Positions 46,343-58,400 of a stretch of DNA of 64,000 bases are shown here, in pieces. Made by a program: the position numbers and the translations under genes. The notes under the pieces are model-generated. The model did not search any database. It saw nothing but the letters and a program-made list of their open reading frames with translations, and was not told the origin of the DNA. The DNA is from Pseudogymnoascus destructans (taxonomy: Eukaryota; Ascomycota; Leotiomycetes; Thelebolales; Thelebolaceae): positions 1,797,715 to 1,861,714 of the forward strand of contig NW_020167522.1 of assembly GCF_001641265.1 (NCBI RefSeq), in the 5' to 3' direction. How positions within the stretch are numbered: the first letter of the stretch is position 1; every line of letters starts with the position of its first letter.

Positions 46343-49094
46343 ATGTCGCATATCGCAAAGATTGGAGCTCTCACTGATGAGCTGGTTACTACATTGACGG
46401 GTTTGACTCCAAAAGTAAGCTAAGCTGAGGTTGTCCTGCGTTCCAACCATCTATCAGGCCAGCGTCTTCTGCCCCACACGCCGAACTGCCCAACAACAGA
46501 ACAATAGCTGACTTCGGTGTTAGAATGACCCAGCTCGATTCAGTGCATGTCGGGAATCGGCTGTACGATCATTTCGATATGGAAACTACCCCAGGGTCAA
46601 TCAGTTCGACGTCGAACAAAACCTCGTTGGCCTGGAGGAGAAATTCAGGGTCTATAATAAAGATGGCCTAGCTAATGCCTTCCGGCAGAGGCTGGACGAA
46701 CTCGGTACCCAATCTACGAAATGGACACCAGAAATACTTCATCTTTTTTTGGGGTTATCAGACCGACCTGTACACAAATCTAGGCTGAAAGACCTCGAGT
46801 TCCTCAGCCCTCCAGAAGAGCACGTTGAGCCGACCTACAAATGGAAAGACTTGGTCAAAGACGACCCTTTACTACGGGACAAGATATGGAGGAATATCGA
46901 TTATACGCAGGATAGTTCGGAAGATGACGACATATACTCGGATAGCGACTTTGAACCACCCTCGCCCACTGACACGGCCCAATCGAGTGTTGCTGGGGTA
47001 GGTACAGGTCATCCGTCTGATCTAGCCATTGCTATTGATTCGACCAGCCTTAATAGGCTACATAAAGAGCAATTCTGGAGAGCCACTAGGCGAAAACCTC
47101 TGAGCGTTGTGGATGCTTACTTTGAGAAACCACCAACTTTCCCCATCACAGATCTACAAGCAATTCGAGAGACACTATTCATGCTTAGGGGACTTCCGAC
47201 GACTTTATACTCGGATTTAGACAAGGCATCGTCAACTCGTAATAACGGCGAGGCGATTATCCGGCCTGCTTCTGGATTTATCTTGCCCGGTGTCTCCCAT
47301 CACGTTTTCTATAACATTCTAGACAAGTTTTCCAGCTACGGCACTTCTCTCAAACTTCTACGTACCTGGACTCCCGTCGACAAAAGACTCCCTTTACTGC
47401 AAAGACTTCATGAGCAGTTTCAAACTCGATTACGAGAGCTCGACGAGATATTTTCTAGTTTGGAAGAGCCATACTTGGTCCGTAAGAGCGATGTGATTGT
47501 CAGTCTCGCCGCGACAGAACATGCCGTGGGTTCGCGTATGCTGCCATTCGAAACTCTTGCAAAACTGGTCCAGGAGCATCATAACTCACCGCCGTTTCGA
47601 TGGCTAGAAGCATTATACGATGAGACGTGCAAATTTCAATTAGCAGAGAATAGCGACATGTACGAATTCGTGGGCAGTATATTTTTCGAGTGCTTTGCAA
47701 TATATCTGCGACCGATAAAGACGTGGATGGAAGACGGTGAGCTAAACGAAGCGAGTGGATTCTTCGTCAAGGAGGATGTGAAGAACAATGACAGAATGAG
47801 AATATGGGAGAAGTACATCATTCAAAATGATGAAACTGGAGCACCATACCAGACCCCGAAATTCCTCCGCACAAGTGCACACAAAATCCTTACTTCGGGT
47901 AAGAGCATTGTTGTCCTTAAAGAGTTGCAACAATACAGGTATATGCGCCTCTCGTGGGAGTCTATGGAGCCCGTGCTCAGCTTTCAAACTGTCTGTGGCG
48001 ACCACGGCAATTCCCTCCTCCCATTTACGGAGCTCTTCGATTCTGCCTTTGAGGCCTGGATAAAGACCAAGCACCATTCTACCTCCTTCATCCTTAGGAC
48101 AGAACTCGTCGAGTCTCACCATCTCGGCAGCGTCATAGATGGCCTGGAAACGGTCTATTTTATGACCAATGGGGCCATGTCCAACGCCTTTACGAGTTCC
48201 ATATTTGATGACCTATCTCGGGGGACAGCAGAGTGGAATAATCCCTTTTCTCTCACTAGCCACTTGCGGTCCACGATGGGACATGGAGTTGGAAGGCAGC
48301 GTATCAGCATTAAAATTGCCCCTAGCACAGCTGACGTCTTTACCGCCCGGCGAACGGTAAAATCTCTGGCTACGATAGAGATCTGCTATGACATCCCTTG
48401 GAAAGTAGCACTCGTCATCCGCCCCGTCACTCTCAACGCCTACAAACGCATTGCAATATTCCTCCTCCAAATTCGCCGTGCTTCTTACATACTTTCGGGA
48501 TCACTATCTCGCACCACATCAGCGCCACCACTATATTACGGCCTACGCACGAAGCTCTTGTGGTTCAGTAACACGCTCTATAGCTATCTCACTGATATAG
48601 TGCTGAGGGTCAGCATGGACGAGATGCGTAAAAATATGGCAACCGCGGACGAAGTGGATGATATGATTGAAATCCACGAAAACTTTCTAAAGAAGGTTAC
48701 GACTCAGGCATTACTTGGTCAACGGCTCGAACTCATCCACAAAACCATCTTGCAGATCCTAGACTTGGCAATCGCGCTTGAAGATGCCCAGGCAATGCTC
48801 GCTCCCCCTGCAGCATCTCCTACCAAAGTTATGCCGGAGGAAGCAGAGACAGATTCAGACTCTGACAGTAGTTTTGATTCCGAAGACGAGGGGGACCTTA
48901 GCATATTCCCTGATCAGAAGGATACGCCGTATCCGGAACACCTAAGGTTTATTAAGACCGAGCTAGATAGGCTATCACGTTTTGTCCTTGTCGGCCTAAG
49001 GGGCGTAGCTAGGGTAGGACAAGAGAGCAACTGGGATATACTAGTGGAGAAAATGGAATGCGGGTTGAGCGACGGCGAAGGCCGACGTGCATAA
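46343..49094 (+). CDS. Gamma-tubulin complex component (GCP5/Mod21-like)
   Basis: Spc97/Spc98-family subunit of the microtubule-nucleating gamma-tubulin ring complex. Exon 1 46343..46414 and exon 2 46524..49094 with a 109-bp phase-0 intron (GTAAGC..TGTTAG); 880 residues. The N-terminus (MSHIAKIGALTDELVTTLTGL) resembles the GCP5/Mod21 N-terminal region. The middle is a GCP N-terminal-like domain (ETLFMLRGLPTTLY, then GVSHHVFYNILDKFSSYGTSL). The C-terminal gamma-tubulin-binding domain includes PWKVALVIRPVTLNAYKRIAI, LQIRRASYIL and RTKLLWFSNTLYSYLT, and carries a Ser/Asp/Glu insert near its end. GCP4-6-type subunits are non-core; GCP5 is my best guess. An alternative is another GCP paralogue. 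Confidence 0.8.
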
Positions 49095-49425
49095 TGTATT
49101 TATTATGCGAAACGAAATGAGCGGAACTTGTGGTTGGGCATTGAATTGGAGTCAGGGGGCTTAGATACCCAAATATGAAAGCGGCCTTTTGGCAATTATG
49201 ACTAGAAATCATGAAGTATAAGACCTTTCATGCAGGATTTAGCCACTGAGCTTGCGATGTAGGGGTCATAAACTAGGTCTTCCATTTCCCAAGTTTTTCC
49301 GAAGTTCCAATTAACAACCACCCCTTTTTCTAAAAACCCAAACAACCATATCAACGCAACAGCGCCATCTATCCCAAGTTTAACACCGGCCCACCATCCT
49401 CCTTACAGCACAACCCCTTCGCGCC
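49095..49425. other. Convergent intergenic region
   Basis: Shared 3' flank of the GCP5-like gene (plus) and the two-TM protein gene (minus). No coding or repeat signal was seen. Confidence 0.4.
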
Positions 49426-50340
49426 TCACCTCCGCGGATTGTGAGCAGGAGTAGGTATTTTGAGATACACATTGTTCACATTCAGCATCCGATCCAATTC
49501 CCTCGGCAAGACATTATGATGGTGATAATCATGCCTCAACATAGCCCGTGGCGGTTCAACCTCCGTATTATCCGCATCCTGTGACCGATTATCATCACTC
49601 TCGCAATATGCCTGATGAGCACCCGGTGGGTCGCCCCTATAATCCCTATCCCTTTGACGGCGGTAGAGGTCTTCTGCTTCAGCATTTGTCATTCCCGAGT
49701 CGGAGGGGTCTAGATAACTTCGCCGCCATCGTGGTGCAAGCATACCTTCGCTTTCTACCATGTCCTCACGCCGCCTATCATATTGAGTATGCGGAGTATA
49801 ACGACTAGCAGGCGTATCCCTTCCCCGCGATGCGTGCGCCGGTGCTCTTGCTCGTACATTATCCATACGATAGGGCTCATCCCTCCATTCTTTGATAACC
49901 TGCTTGATCTTATCAAATAAATCGCCAAATCCCGCACTCTCCCGCGCCCGCCTAGCCACCGCCGGCATCTGCTTGGGCCGGTCGTAGAAATCACTGGGGC
50001 CTATGCCATCCCACCCTATCGTTGTCGTTTCGGGCGCTGCGGGAGACTCGAGGCGGAGATTGTGTTTTCCGGCACACTTAGGCCGGCAGCAATAGATCGC
50101 TGATAGGACTATTAAGATCACGGCGAAGATGGCGGCGGTGATACTCATGCCGACGACAAATTGGCGTGGTACAGCGCGGCCGTTTAGGGAGTATGCGTAA
50201 AGGACGCACAAGGTGATAATGCCGAGGATGATCAATATTGCAGGGAGGATCCGTTTGGTTAGGTTGTAGAGAAGTCCATAATCTGGTGCACGAAATGAGA
50301 GGCGCTTATACGCCGAGTCGGGCATCTTGTAGGCGGACAT
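49426..50340 (-). CDS. Fungal membrane protein of unknown function, two TM segments
   Basis: Single exon, 304 residues. I do not recognise a named family. It has two hydrophobic segments near the N-terminus (residues about 30-50, ILPAILIILGIITLCVLYAY, and 63-83, VVGMSITAAIFAVILIVLSA), followed by a CCRPKC motif that could be palmitoylated or bind metal. The long hydrophilic tail is Arg/Asp-rich and probably disordered. The tail carries many DRDYR/RRxRD motifs. Both termini likely face the cytosol. The ATG at 50340 opens the ORF. Confidence 0.6.
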   Translation of the reverse strand: MSAYKMPDSAYKRLSFRAPDYGLLYNLTKRILPAILIILGIITLCVLYAYSLNGRAVPRQFVVGMSITAAIFAVILIVLSAIYCCRPKCAGKHNLRLESPAAPETTTIGWDGIGPSDFYDRPKQMPAVARRARESAGFGDLFDKIKQVIKEWRDEPYRMDNVRARAPAHASRGRDTPASRYTPHTQYDRRREDMVESEGMLAPRWRRSYLDPSDSGMTNAEAEDLYRRQRDRDYRGDPPGAHQAYCESDDNRSQDADNTEVEPPRAMLRHDYHHHNVLPRELDRMLNVNNVYLKIPTPAHNPRR

Positions 50341-51162
50341 TTGTGAAGACCGAGAGTTGTGGTTGGGAGCATCGTGGAAAGCCTTTTTGGGTTCAAGAGG
50401 AAATTATATGCTTCTAGGTAATGAACTAGAATGGGATAGATGTCGACTCTTGCGCGAGATAGATAAACGATGGAGAACAGGATAGAAAACAGGACAGAAG
50501 ATAGGCAGAAGCCTCTACCCTATTTTCTAGGTCGAATAGTCCAAATAGGCCTGAACCATAGAGTTCCCTGCATATTTTGACTGAGACCCCAATTGAGACA
50601 GCCCTCGAATCAAGCCATGACGTTGGACACTCACTACAGATTATGCAACGTACGCGCCACGATAGTCTCCGAAGCTCTAGCATCGACTATCCAGGCACCA
50701 TAGTGCATCGCCTGCCGCAAAATTCTCATTATCATGTTGTCTCAACGCTAAACTTGGCGTTGTCGTTCCTGCCTTAAAAGGAATATGCGACCAGGGTTTG
50801 CTTTCCCGCCAAATTCACGGGCCCAGCCGCATTTGTGGATCGTCTTGGCGCTAACATACGTCAACATCAGCTTCTCACCTCAGGAATTGCAACCCCAACA
50901 TATCCTACCATATACCCCGATCTGAATCTCCAAGAAGCTCCAAGAAGCTCCAACAAGCTCCAACAAGCTCGGGAAACTTCCAATTCCGCATTATCAAAGC
51001 CATTCTTAGCTTCAACCACAATCCCAGAACCCACATCCTTAATCCCACGACTACAAGATCCACAACTGCCTAAACCACCCCCCTTGCATGCCTAAGGGCA
51101 AAAACTCCGCTCTCAGCCCCTCCAAACACCAGGGCTACCTCCTCTCTCTCCATAATACCAGA
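50341..51162. other. Intergenic, divergent, with a short 10-bp tandem repeat
   Basis: Upstream of two divergent genes. At 50931..50970 four copies of a 10-bp unit (CAAGAAGCTC / CAACAAGCTC) occur in tandem. A possible in-frame N-terminal extension of the next gene starts at ATG 51088. Nothing else was recognised. Confidence 0.45.
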
Positions 51163-51657
51163 ATGTCTCAATTCCTCCCCCACGCTACGTATGCTGAATA
51201 CCAGCGCCACCCCTACGCCATCCTGACCGGGCACGTCCTATACCGAGGTTTTGCGGCCGGTGCCCTCGTCGGCGCCATTGCACCTTTTCCAATCATGATG
51301 TTTCGCCCTCTTAAATACCCCCTACCTCTCGTGGTCCTGAGGTCCGCGGGTATGGGAACGGTAGTGGGAACAGGAGTACTGGCGCTGGCGCTGGCGGGAC
51401 GCATGTATGGAAGAGAGGAGATCGAGTGGAAAGATCGGAGTTGGCGGTTGTTGGCGAATAAAGGGCAGGTGGAGGTTGATACTTGGAGTGGAGTTGGGAC
51501 GGTGATGGGGGCGTTGGTGGCGAGGGGGAAGGGGTGGAGGGGCGGTTGGGGGGGCGGGGTTGGGGAATTTGGTGGGGGTGGGGGGTATTTGGGGTGGAGG
51601 TATGGGTTTTATAGGGGGAAGTTTGGGAAGGGGAAGTGGGAGGAGGATGCGGTGTGA
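51163..51657 (+). CDS. Small membrane protein, possibly DUF1757 family
   Basis: 164 residues from ATG 51163 (MSQFLPHATYAEYQRHPY); an in-frame ATG at 51088 would add 25. Two hydrophobic, Gly/Ala-rich segments (AAGALVGAIAPFPIMMF and VVGTGVLALALAGRMYG) are followed by a very Gly/Trp-rich C-terminus (GWRGGWGGGVGEFGGGGG). The layout resembles the uncharacterised fungal DUF1757 proteins, assigned from memory and not checked. The last 180 bp are extremely G-rich on the coding strand. No role can be stated. Confidence 0.55.
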   Translation: MSQFLPHATYAEYQRHPYAILTGHVLYRGFAAGALVGAIAPFPIMMFRPLKYPLPLVVLRSAGMGTVVGTGVLALALAGRMYGREEIEWKDRSWRLLANKGQVEVDTWSGVGTVMGALVARGKGWRGGWGGGVGEFGGGGGYLGWRYGFYRGKFGKGKWEEDAV

Positions 51658-52150
51658 GGGTGTGAGGGTGTGGCGGAATTGGAATGTGAATATAGTGAGG
51701 ATGGAGGCATGTTATTGATATGGTTGTAGGTGAGGAGAATGAGGCGTTGATGGGAAGGCGTTATTTGGAGGTGGGTGGGATATCGCCGCTCAATTGGTTT
51801 GCATAATGGATGGCAACCATTTTATTTTCGTCTTGCGTCTAATTGTTGTGTGTTTCCGGCCGTACCTACTTGACGCAATTGTTTGTTTACTTGACTTGCC
51901 GCACCTACCCAATCCGTACTTCACCATCGAGGTCACTGCCCCGACCAATTCACCCAACATACATACTTTGGGTTTTTCTTTCTTTCTCGAAACATCAAAC
52001 GCGATTGTGCAGGGTGGTGCCTTGGGAGACAAAGCTAACCTGACGCATTGCGGATAATCGACTTCACTTCAAGCCACTACCACCTCACACCACTTTGTCT
52101 GCTTCCCCTTTCATTGAACGACATTTCAGCCACAATACATCTTGAGCGAG
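51658..52150. other. Intergenic region
   Basis: Left part is G-rich 3' flank; the right part is C/T-rich and probably the leader of the next gene. No coding signal was found. Confidence 0.4.
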
Positions 52151-53706
52151 ATGGTTCGCCGTCGCAGCGGATCATCGTACCGACCAGACAAGAGAAAAAC
52201 CCGGGATTGGGACGACCCTGAGGATGCCGCCGAGCGATCGCGGCGGGTATTTTACGGTGAGATTACAACGGACGCCACATCCTGCAAGGCAACGACTAAC
52301 CCACCCACTTATAGAGCGATTCGACGAGGAGAACATTAGCCGTCTGTGGAGAAGATATGATGCCGACTGGCATCACAAACCAGGCGAGAGGTTTCTGACT
52401 CGGAAGGAGTTCACTGACCTGGTCGAGGAACTCCACACAACAAAGATCACCACCATTCACGACGAGGGTATGAGGAGGCTGAAGGAAGGTGAGTTTTGCT
52501 CAATATCCCTCAAACCATCATCATTTTTCACAAGCTCACGCTCATACAGCAGGTCGAATGAACAAGGGCCGATTAAACGAGAGCCGATGGAACGAGAGCC
52601 AATTGAACAAGAGCCGAATGAACGAGGGTCGACTGGCAAATACAACTACTTCACCAAGAGCCTCCTACGTTTCAACTACAACTCGAGCTGTTAGCATCAC
52701 CTCACTTCCCACCCAATGGTCAAGTCGCACAGCGACGCCCCAGCCTCGAGGAAGGCATTCATCAACCCCATCCACAGCAGCTCCTGAGCAAGACCAATCT
52801 CCCACGCCTCCTTTCGAAAACTGCGTCAAGAGGGCCCGTTCATTTTCACTCGACGTCCCCAAAGTCACCATATCCACCACCATCAAAACTCAACTCTCGC
52901 CAACGAAAGCAGAACACAAGCCCAAACTATCCGACATACCCGCCCTGACCCCAGCACCCCCCTCAGCATCACCGTCTCCGCTACATCTCGCCCCGTCCAC
53001 CGCCTCACCAACGTCCTCTCTAATCGTCAAGCTAAGTCCGTGCCCCTCTCCCAGCCCGCGAAAGTCCCGATTCAGCCCACTCGAGAGCCCAGCACAATCG
53101 CATTCCCAAACGCCGAGTGAAACGCCTCCGCCACCTCCTCCTCCACAGCAAAAACAGCAGCAACAACAACAACGACAACAGCCATACATCCCACCCACGC
53201 CCGCGGAACTCGACACGGCAATATCCCTCATCCGCACCTCCTACGCCACCGAAGAGGCGCAAGCGCTAGCCCGACACACGCAACAAGTGAAAGCAGCGAA
53301 AGCGCTCGTGTGGATCGAGGCCATCAAGCTCGCCGGTGAAATCCCCTGTCTCGCCGCCCTTGTCTCCGGCGCGTCTGGCGAGGGCGGCGAGGGCGCTGCG
53401 ACAACAGGAGGGAGAGGAGAGAAAAAAAGCGGCCCAGAGGGAATGACGGAATCAGCACTGATAAGTGCATTTGCAGGCCTGATCCGCTGGGAAGAGGGCG
53501 CCGAGAAGGCGAGGGAGTGTCTTGTGGAGGCGGTGGGCGGGTTGGAGGGGTTGGGGATGGGAGGGGAGGTGAAGGGGGTGGGGGAGAGGGTTAGGGGGTT
53601 GATGGGGTTGATGGGGAGGGTGGGAAGGGTGAGAAGGGGGGTGAGGGATTGTTTGGTTTTGGTGGGGAGGAGGGGGGGGGTGGTGGTTGGGGAGGGGCTG
53701 TTTTGA
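52151..53706 (+). CDS. Disordered fungal protein with hexapeptide repeats, unknown function
   Basis: Three exons: 52151..52256, 52315..52488 and 52553..53706, introns 58 and 64 bp. The product is about 477 residues. Exons 1-2 encode a small charged, probably globular domain (RRSGSSYRPDKRKTRDWDD, then EENISRLWRRYDADWHHKPG and FLTRKEFTDLVEELH). Exon 3 begins with about five copies of an R-x-N-[EK]-[GS] hexapeptide. A long Pro/Ser/Thr-rich region with poly-Pro and poly-Gln runs follows, then an alpha-helical C-terminal region (LDTAISLIRTSYATEEAQAL to the end). Acceptor 2 is a CAGCAG tandem, so one Ala may be added or removed. I do not recognise a family; other family members would show whether the C-terminal domain is conserved. 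Confidence 0.65.
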
Positions 53707-54475
53707 GGGGTAAGGGGTTGGTAGCTGGGTGAGAGGGGGGTTGAGGGTACGATTGGGGGGGGGGGGGTTTCTCTCGAGGTTTGACGTTTTGTTTTGCTGG
53801 GTGTATGCGTATAAGGCTCATGTATAAGATAGTGGTACAAAACTTGCTGTGTGCGTCCAGGACTCGGATGGAGATGGATGTCGTCTCTTTTCGCTGGTTT
53901 GCTGGGCGGAAAGGGGGGGTGGGAAGGTATAGATAAAACTGAGTAATAGATGGGATGGAATTCACGTGCACACACCTCTAATAGGGATAGTCAGATACTC
54001 ATCTCCTACCCCTTCTACGGAGTACCCCTCACAACATCCTTAGCACACCACAACGGCCGGACCAGCCCCTCGCTCGCCTCACATCCGCCCCTAACTAATA
54101 GTGTGCGTCATGGGGGACCGTCGGTTCGGAACCGTCGGTTCGAAATATTTCCAGACCGGACCGTGGTCCGGTCTGGAAATACAGACCAAACCGCCCAGAC
54201 CGGTGTGGTCCCCCAACGGTTCCTTGGCAGACCGACCACGATCACGTGTATGAGGCATGTGATAGGTAGCTTGAAAATATCTACAATTTCACCATATACT
54301 ACAGAAGCAACGATTACCATGAATATTACTATACAGTAGCTTCAGTAGAACAGTTTCATTGAGTTTCTACCATCTATCTACTTTGCTCATTCCTTCATGC
54401 CTGGAAATGCGAACCCAGTCATGTGAAGACACATAGCCTGGACTAATTTCATATCCTTCTGCTGGATCATAACCT
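53707..54475. other. Intergenic: poly-G run, palindrome, left flank of gypsy A
   Basis: A run of G around 53753-53767 follows the gene end. A strong palindrome sits at 54147..54180. No gene is supported. The right end is the target site of gypsy element A. Confidence 0.5.
54147..54180. repeat. Perfect 16-bp palindrome arms with 2-bp centre
   Basis: ATTTCCAGACCGGACC and its exact reverse complement flank a GT centre. A weaker outer pairing (GGGGGACC near 54112 with GGTCCCCC near 54207) extends the foldback to about 100 bp. The base composition is GC-rich in an AT-rich region. It could be a foldback element or a binding site; no target duplication was found. Confidence 0.85.
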
Positions 54476-55412
54476 TGTCATACTGACATTCGTTGCACTC
54501 AGTTTGCTATCAAACTCAAGAGCAAACTTAGAAATCTCCTCCTCAAACCTACAAGTCACCATACATATCTGGGCTTATCACACCAACAACAGAAGCAATA
54601 CTACTCAACGATTGCTGAAAACTCTTCTACTACATCTGTTTATGCTACATACATCACGGCATATCATTTGGACACTCATTGAACAAGTTATTAAGAAAAT
54701 CTCCTCCTTAAGGGGGTGGGCCAATACTACCACATGGCATATCTCTACCAACTAGAGGCCTAGGAACATGAACGATAGCTCTAGAAGCTTCTACAACCCT
54801 CTATGATTCATTACACGTCATCGCTCCTTAGTTACCCACAAGATTGGTTAAGTTATGACATAATTTGTCTATAGGTACTCTGACCTTGGACCTCCTTTTC
54901 ACTTCCTATAGGCTAGGAACCCAAGAGATGGTTCTATGGGATTCTCTTACGTTCACTACATGATTAGCAAGCTAGTTGTGGGTCGCACTTGATTTCTAAT
55001 ACATTTACCAAGCCTGGTTAGTCATGGAAAGTCATGGAAAATAAGAGAACTACACTCCTTTGGCATAAATAGGATTGCCCTTTCCTTAAGAAAGGGCAAG
55101 CAGGCAATACAGTAAATCGACTAGCACATACTTCTACGTCTTTTCCAAGCTTCCAAGCATTGATCTTGTTATTCTCTGTTTTTTGAAAAGTCAGTGAGGT
55201 GCTAACCTCTGACTTACCCCTGAGTTCCCAGACTCAACATTTGTTGCAACTTGTCTAAACCACTTCACCACATCATACACCTGATTGCTGCGTTGTGGAA
55301 TAGTCTAAGCTACAACCCTTTGGCTCTGTTTCCTAAGACAGTGTGTTGTCTTAGTAAATTCATCCCTTCCTTGGGTGGCTAGATTCTCATATCTGGTGCA
55401 CCCACCATTACA
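54476..55412 (+). repeat. 5' LTR of gypsy element A
   Basis: 937 bp with TG..CA ends. The TATA-like box ATAAATA lies at 55065..55071. A near-palindrome (CCCTTTCC..GAAAGGG, about 55077..55096) lies just before the predicted transcript start near 55097. The LTR agrees closely with the solo LTR at 8848..9963, which carries extra internal repeats. Confidence 0.9.
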
Positions 55413-55414
55413 CC

Positions 55415-55424
55415 TTGCCTGCTT
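55415..55424 (+). promoter_or_regulatory. Self-priming primer-binding site of gypsy A
   Basis: TTGCCTGCTT, three bases after the LTR end, is the exact reverse complement of AAGCAGGCAA at 55098..55107, about 30 nt past the TATA box and so at the expected 5' end of the transcript. In Tf1-type elements the transcript 5' end folds back and primes at such a site. I see no match to a tRNA 3' end (TGGT-type site) here. Confidence 0.7.
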
Positions 55425-55464
55425 CAAGCTTCAACTATTTCTATAGCAGCACTTCGATACTACA

Positions 55465-58400
55465 ATGGAGGACGACCAAGCTCCTACAACTACTGCTGAA
55501 CAGCAGATGCAACAACTGTTTGCCTTTATACAAACTATAGCAAACAAACTTGAGAATTTGGAAAACACCTTTCAAGCCAACACTTCAGCAACACAATCTT
55601 CAACTCAGACACATCATACAGAGCTTCCCACAGCTCCTCTGGCTATTTCGAGTACCCCAGGTGCACTTCCTAAAGTGCAAACACCAGATTTATACCATGG
55701 AGACAGGAGGAAGTTGAAGGGATTCCTTATGCAACTGGACATCTACTTCACCCTCAGGCCTCATCAGTTCACCTCAGACATTCAGAAGATCTATTTCGCT
55801 GCCAGCTACCTCCGTGGATCTGCATTCAACTTCTTTGAGCCATATCTTAGAAGACTTAGTGGCAACAACCAAAATACCACTACACCTTTGATTACCTCTT
55901 ATGACCAGTTTCAAGAGGAACTTACCAGGACCTTTGGAGACATCAACGAAACTGCTACAGCAGAAAGAGAGCTACAGAAGCTATGTCAAAAGACCTCTGC
56001 TGCTCAGTATACAACAGAATTTAGGAGAATCACTTCTCACTTGACTTGGAATGAAGAAGCCTTAGTCTTCACTTACTACCAAGGGCTCAAGAGCTCTATT
56101 AAGGATGAACTCAGCAAAGAAGAACGCCCTACAACACTTCAAACGCTTATAGAGAAAGCTGTCAGACTTGATGATAGGCTTTTTGAAAGAAGAAAGGAGA
56201 AGAACCAAGACTGGCATCCAACAAGAAATTTCAACAATTACACCTCTACACCAACTGCTAAGGACTCAGCACCTGAACCTATGGACTTAGACGCCTCTAT
56301 AAAGAGATCTACAGCAAATCCAGCACCTCAGCCTACAGGATACCCTCAAAAACTGAAAAGGGGTAAACTTACCCCTCAAGAAAGAAAACACAGAATGGAC
56401 AACAACCTTTGTTTATACTGTGGCAAAGGGGGACACAGAATTCAGGAGTGCTATTCAGCACGGGGGAGTGCTGATTCAAAACATATAGCAGCCTCAGACA
56501 CAGTCACAACTGCTATTCCTGAAAAACTTGAAAAATCCCTAGCAGGCACAACTTCAACTGAGACTATAACTTCTCCCCTAGACAACAAAGATGTGTCGAT
56601 GGTGCTTTCTCAGAGTCTCACACACCTGTTAATCCCTATTCAACTCCATTTCAAACAACAGGTGTTGTCTACAAGGGCTATGATAGACTCAGGGGCAACA
56701 GGCAACTTTATATCTCAAGACCTCATCTTGACACACCAGTTACCTACAATTCCCAAACGCACTCCAGAGTTGCTCCGAGTCATTGATGGAACTCCTATCA
56801 GTTCAGGTTCCATTACCTGCAACACCCCAGTACTCAAACTTGAGATTCCCCTAGGAAAATCAACATTTTCAGACACCATCTCTTTAGATGTTATACCAAT
56901 GAAGTACCCAGTCATCCTAGGTCTTCCATGGCTTCAAAGGCATGATCCAACTATCAATTGGAAGCATTTATCGCTTGGGTTTAGCTCAAATCCTGAGCTC
57001 AATACTGAAAAAACCCTTCAAGCCTCAGTTACCCCTATTCAGGTCCAAGACTCAAACTTGTCCCAGATCAAGGATTTTGACCAAACTATGGACGATATAT
57101 CATCTCTGATATGGGTTAAACCTTTCCAACCTGTCCTGGAGATAGCAGCTACTTCAGATTTGGAGAAATCATCTCAGGAGGTCATTTTGCCTTTAGCATA
57201 CCAAGACTACCAACATCTTTTTGACAAGGCAAAGGCATCAATTCTGCCAAAGCACCAGCCTTATGACCATGAGATACCACTCGCAGAAGGCTCAATGCCT
57301 CCGTACGGCCCTATCTACTCTCTATCTGAATTAGAGCTGAAAACTCTCAGAGAATACCTAGATGAGAACCTTAGTTCTGGCTTTATCAGACCTTCTTCCT
57401 CACCAGCAGGAGCTCCCATTCTCTTTGTCAAGAAGAAAGATGGCTCCTTGCGTCTCTGTGTTGATTATAGGGGCCTTAATGCAGTCACTGTTAAAAACAG
57501 ATATGCTTTACCCCTTATCCCTGAGCTCATAGATAGGCTCTCTTCAGCAAGGATCTTTACCAAGTTAGATCTCAGGGGAGCTTATAACCTGATACGCATC
57601 AAGGAAGGTGATGAGTGGAAGACAGCATTCAGAACACGCTATGGTCATTTTGAATACCAGGTAATGCCTTTTGGGCTTGCCAATGCACCTGCTTCTTTCC
57701 AAGCTCTCATGAATGATATTCTAAGACCTTACTTGGATATCTTTGTTGTTGTCTACTTAGACGACATTCTTATATACTCTTTAGACACTCAAGAGCATGT
57801 TCTACATGTTAGACAAGTCTTAGAGAAGCTATCTCAAGCACAACTCTTTTGCAAACTTGAGAAATGTCTTTTCCATATGTCTCAAGTTGATTTCTTAGGA
57901 CATAGAATTTCAACAGAAGGCATTCAGATGGACCCTGAAAAGACAAAAGCAGTACAAACGTGGCCTATTCCTTCCAGCATTAAAGAGGTTCAGTCTTTCC
58001 TTGGGTTTGCCAACTATTACAGGAGGTTTATACCAAGATATACATCCTTGGCTTTACCCCTTACTCAATTACTTCACAAGGACACTTTGTATCACTGGGA
58101 TAAGACACAGCAAGATGCTTTCGATGCTCTTAAAGGAGAATTTAAAGAAGGGAAAATGTTACTACACTTTAACCCCTTGAAACCTGCCACTCTTGAGACA
58201 GATGCCTCAGATTTTGCCATTTCTGGAATCTTATACCAAGCTCCAAAAGACAAACAAGAAGAGCTACAGCCTGTGGCATTTTACTCAAGAAAGCTATCAG
58301 CAGCTGAACAAAACTATCCCATTACAGACAAGGAACTGCTTGCCATAGTATGTTCTCTAAAGCATTGGAGATGCTACCTTGAAGGGGCAAACTATCCTAT

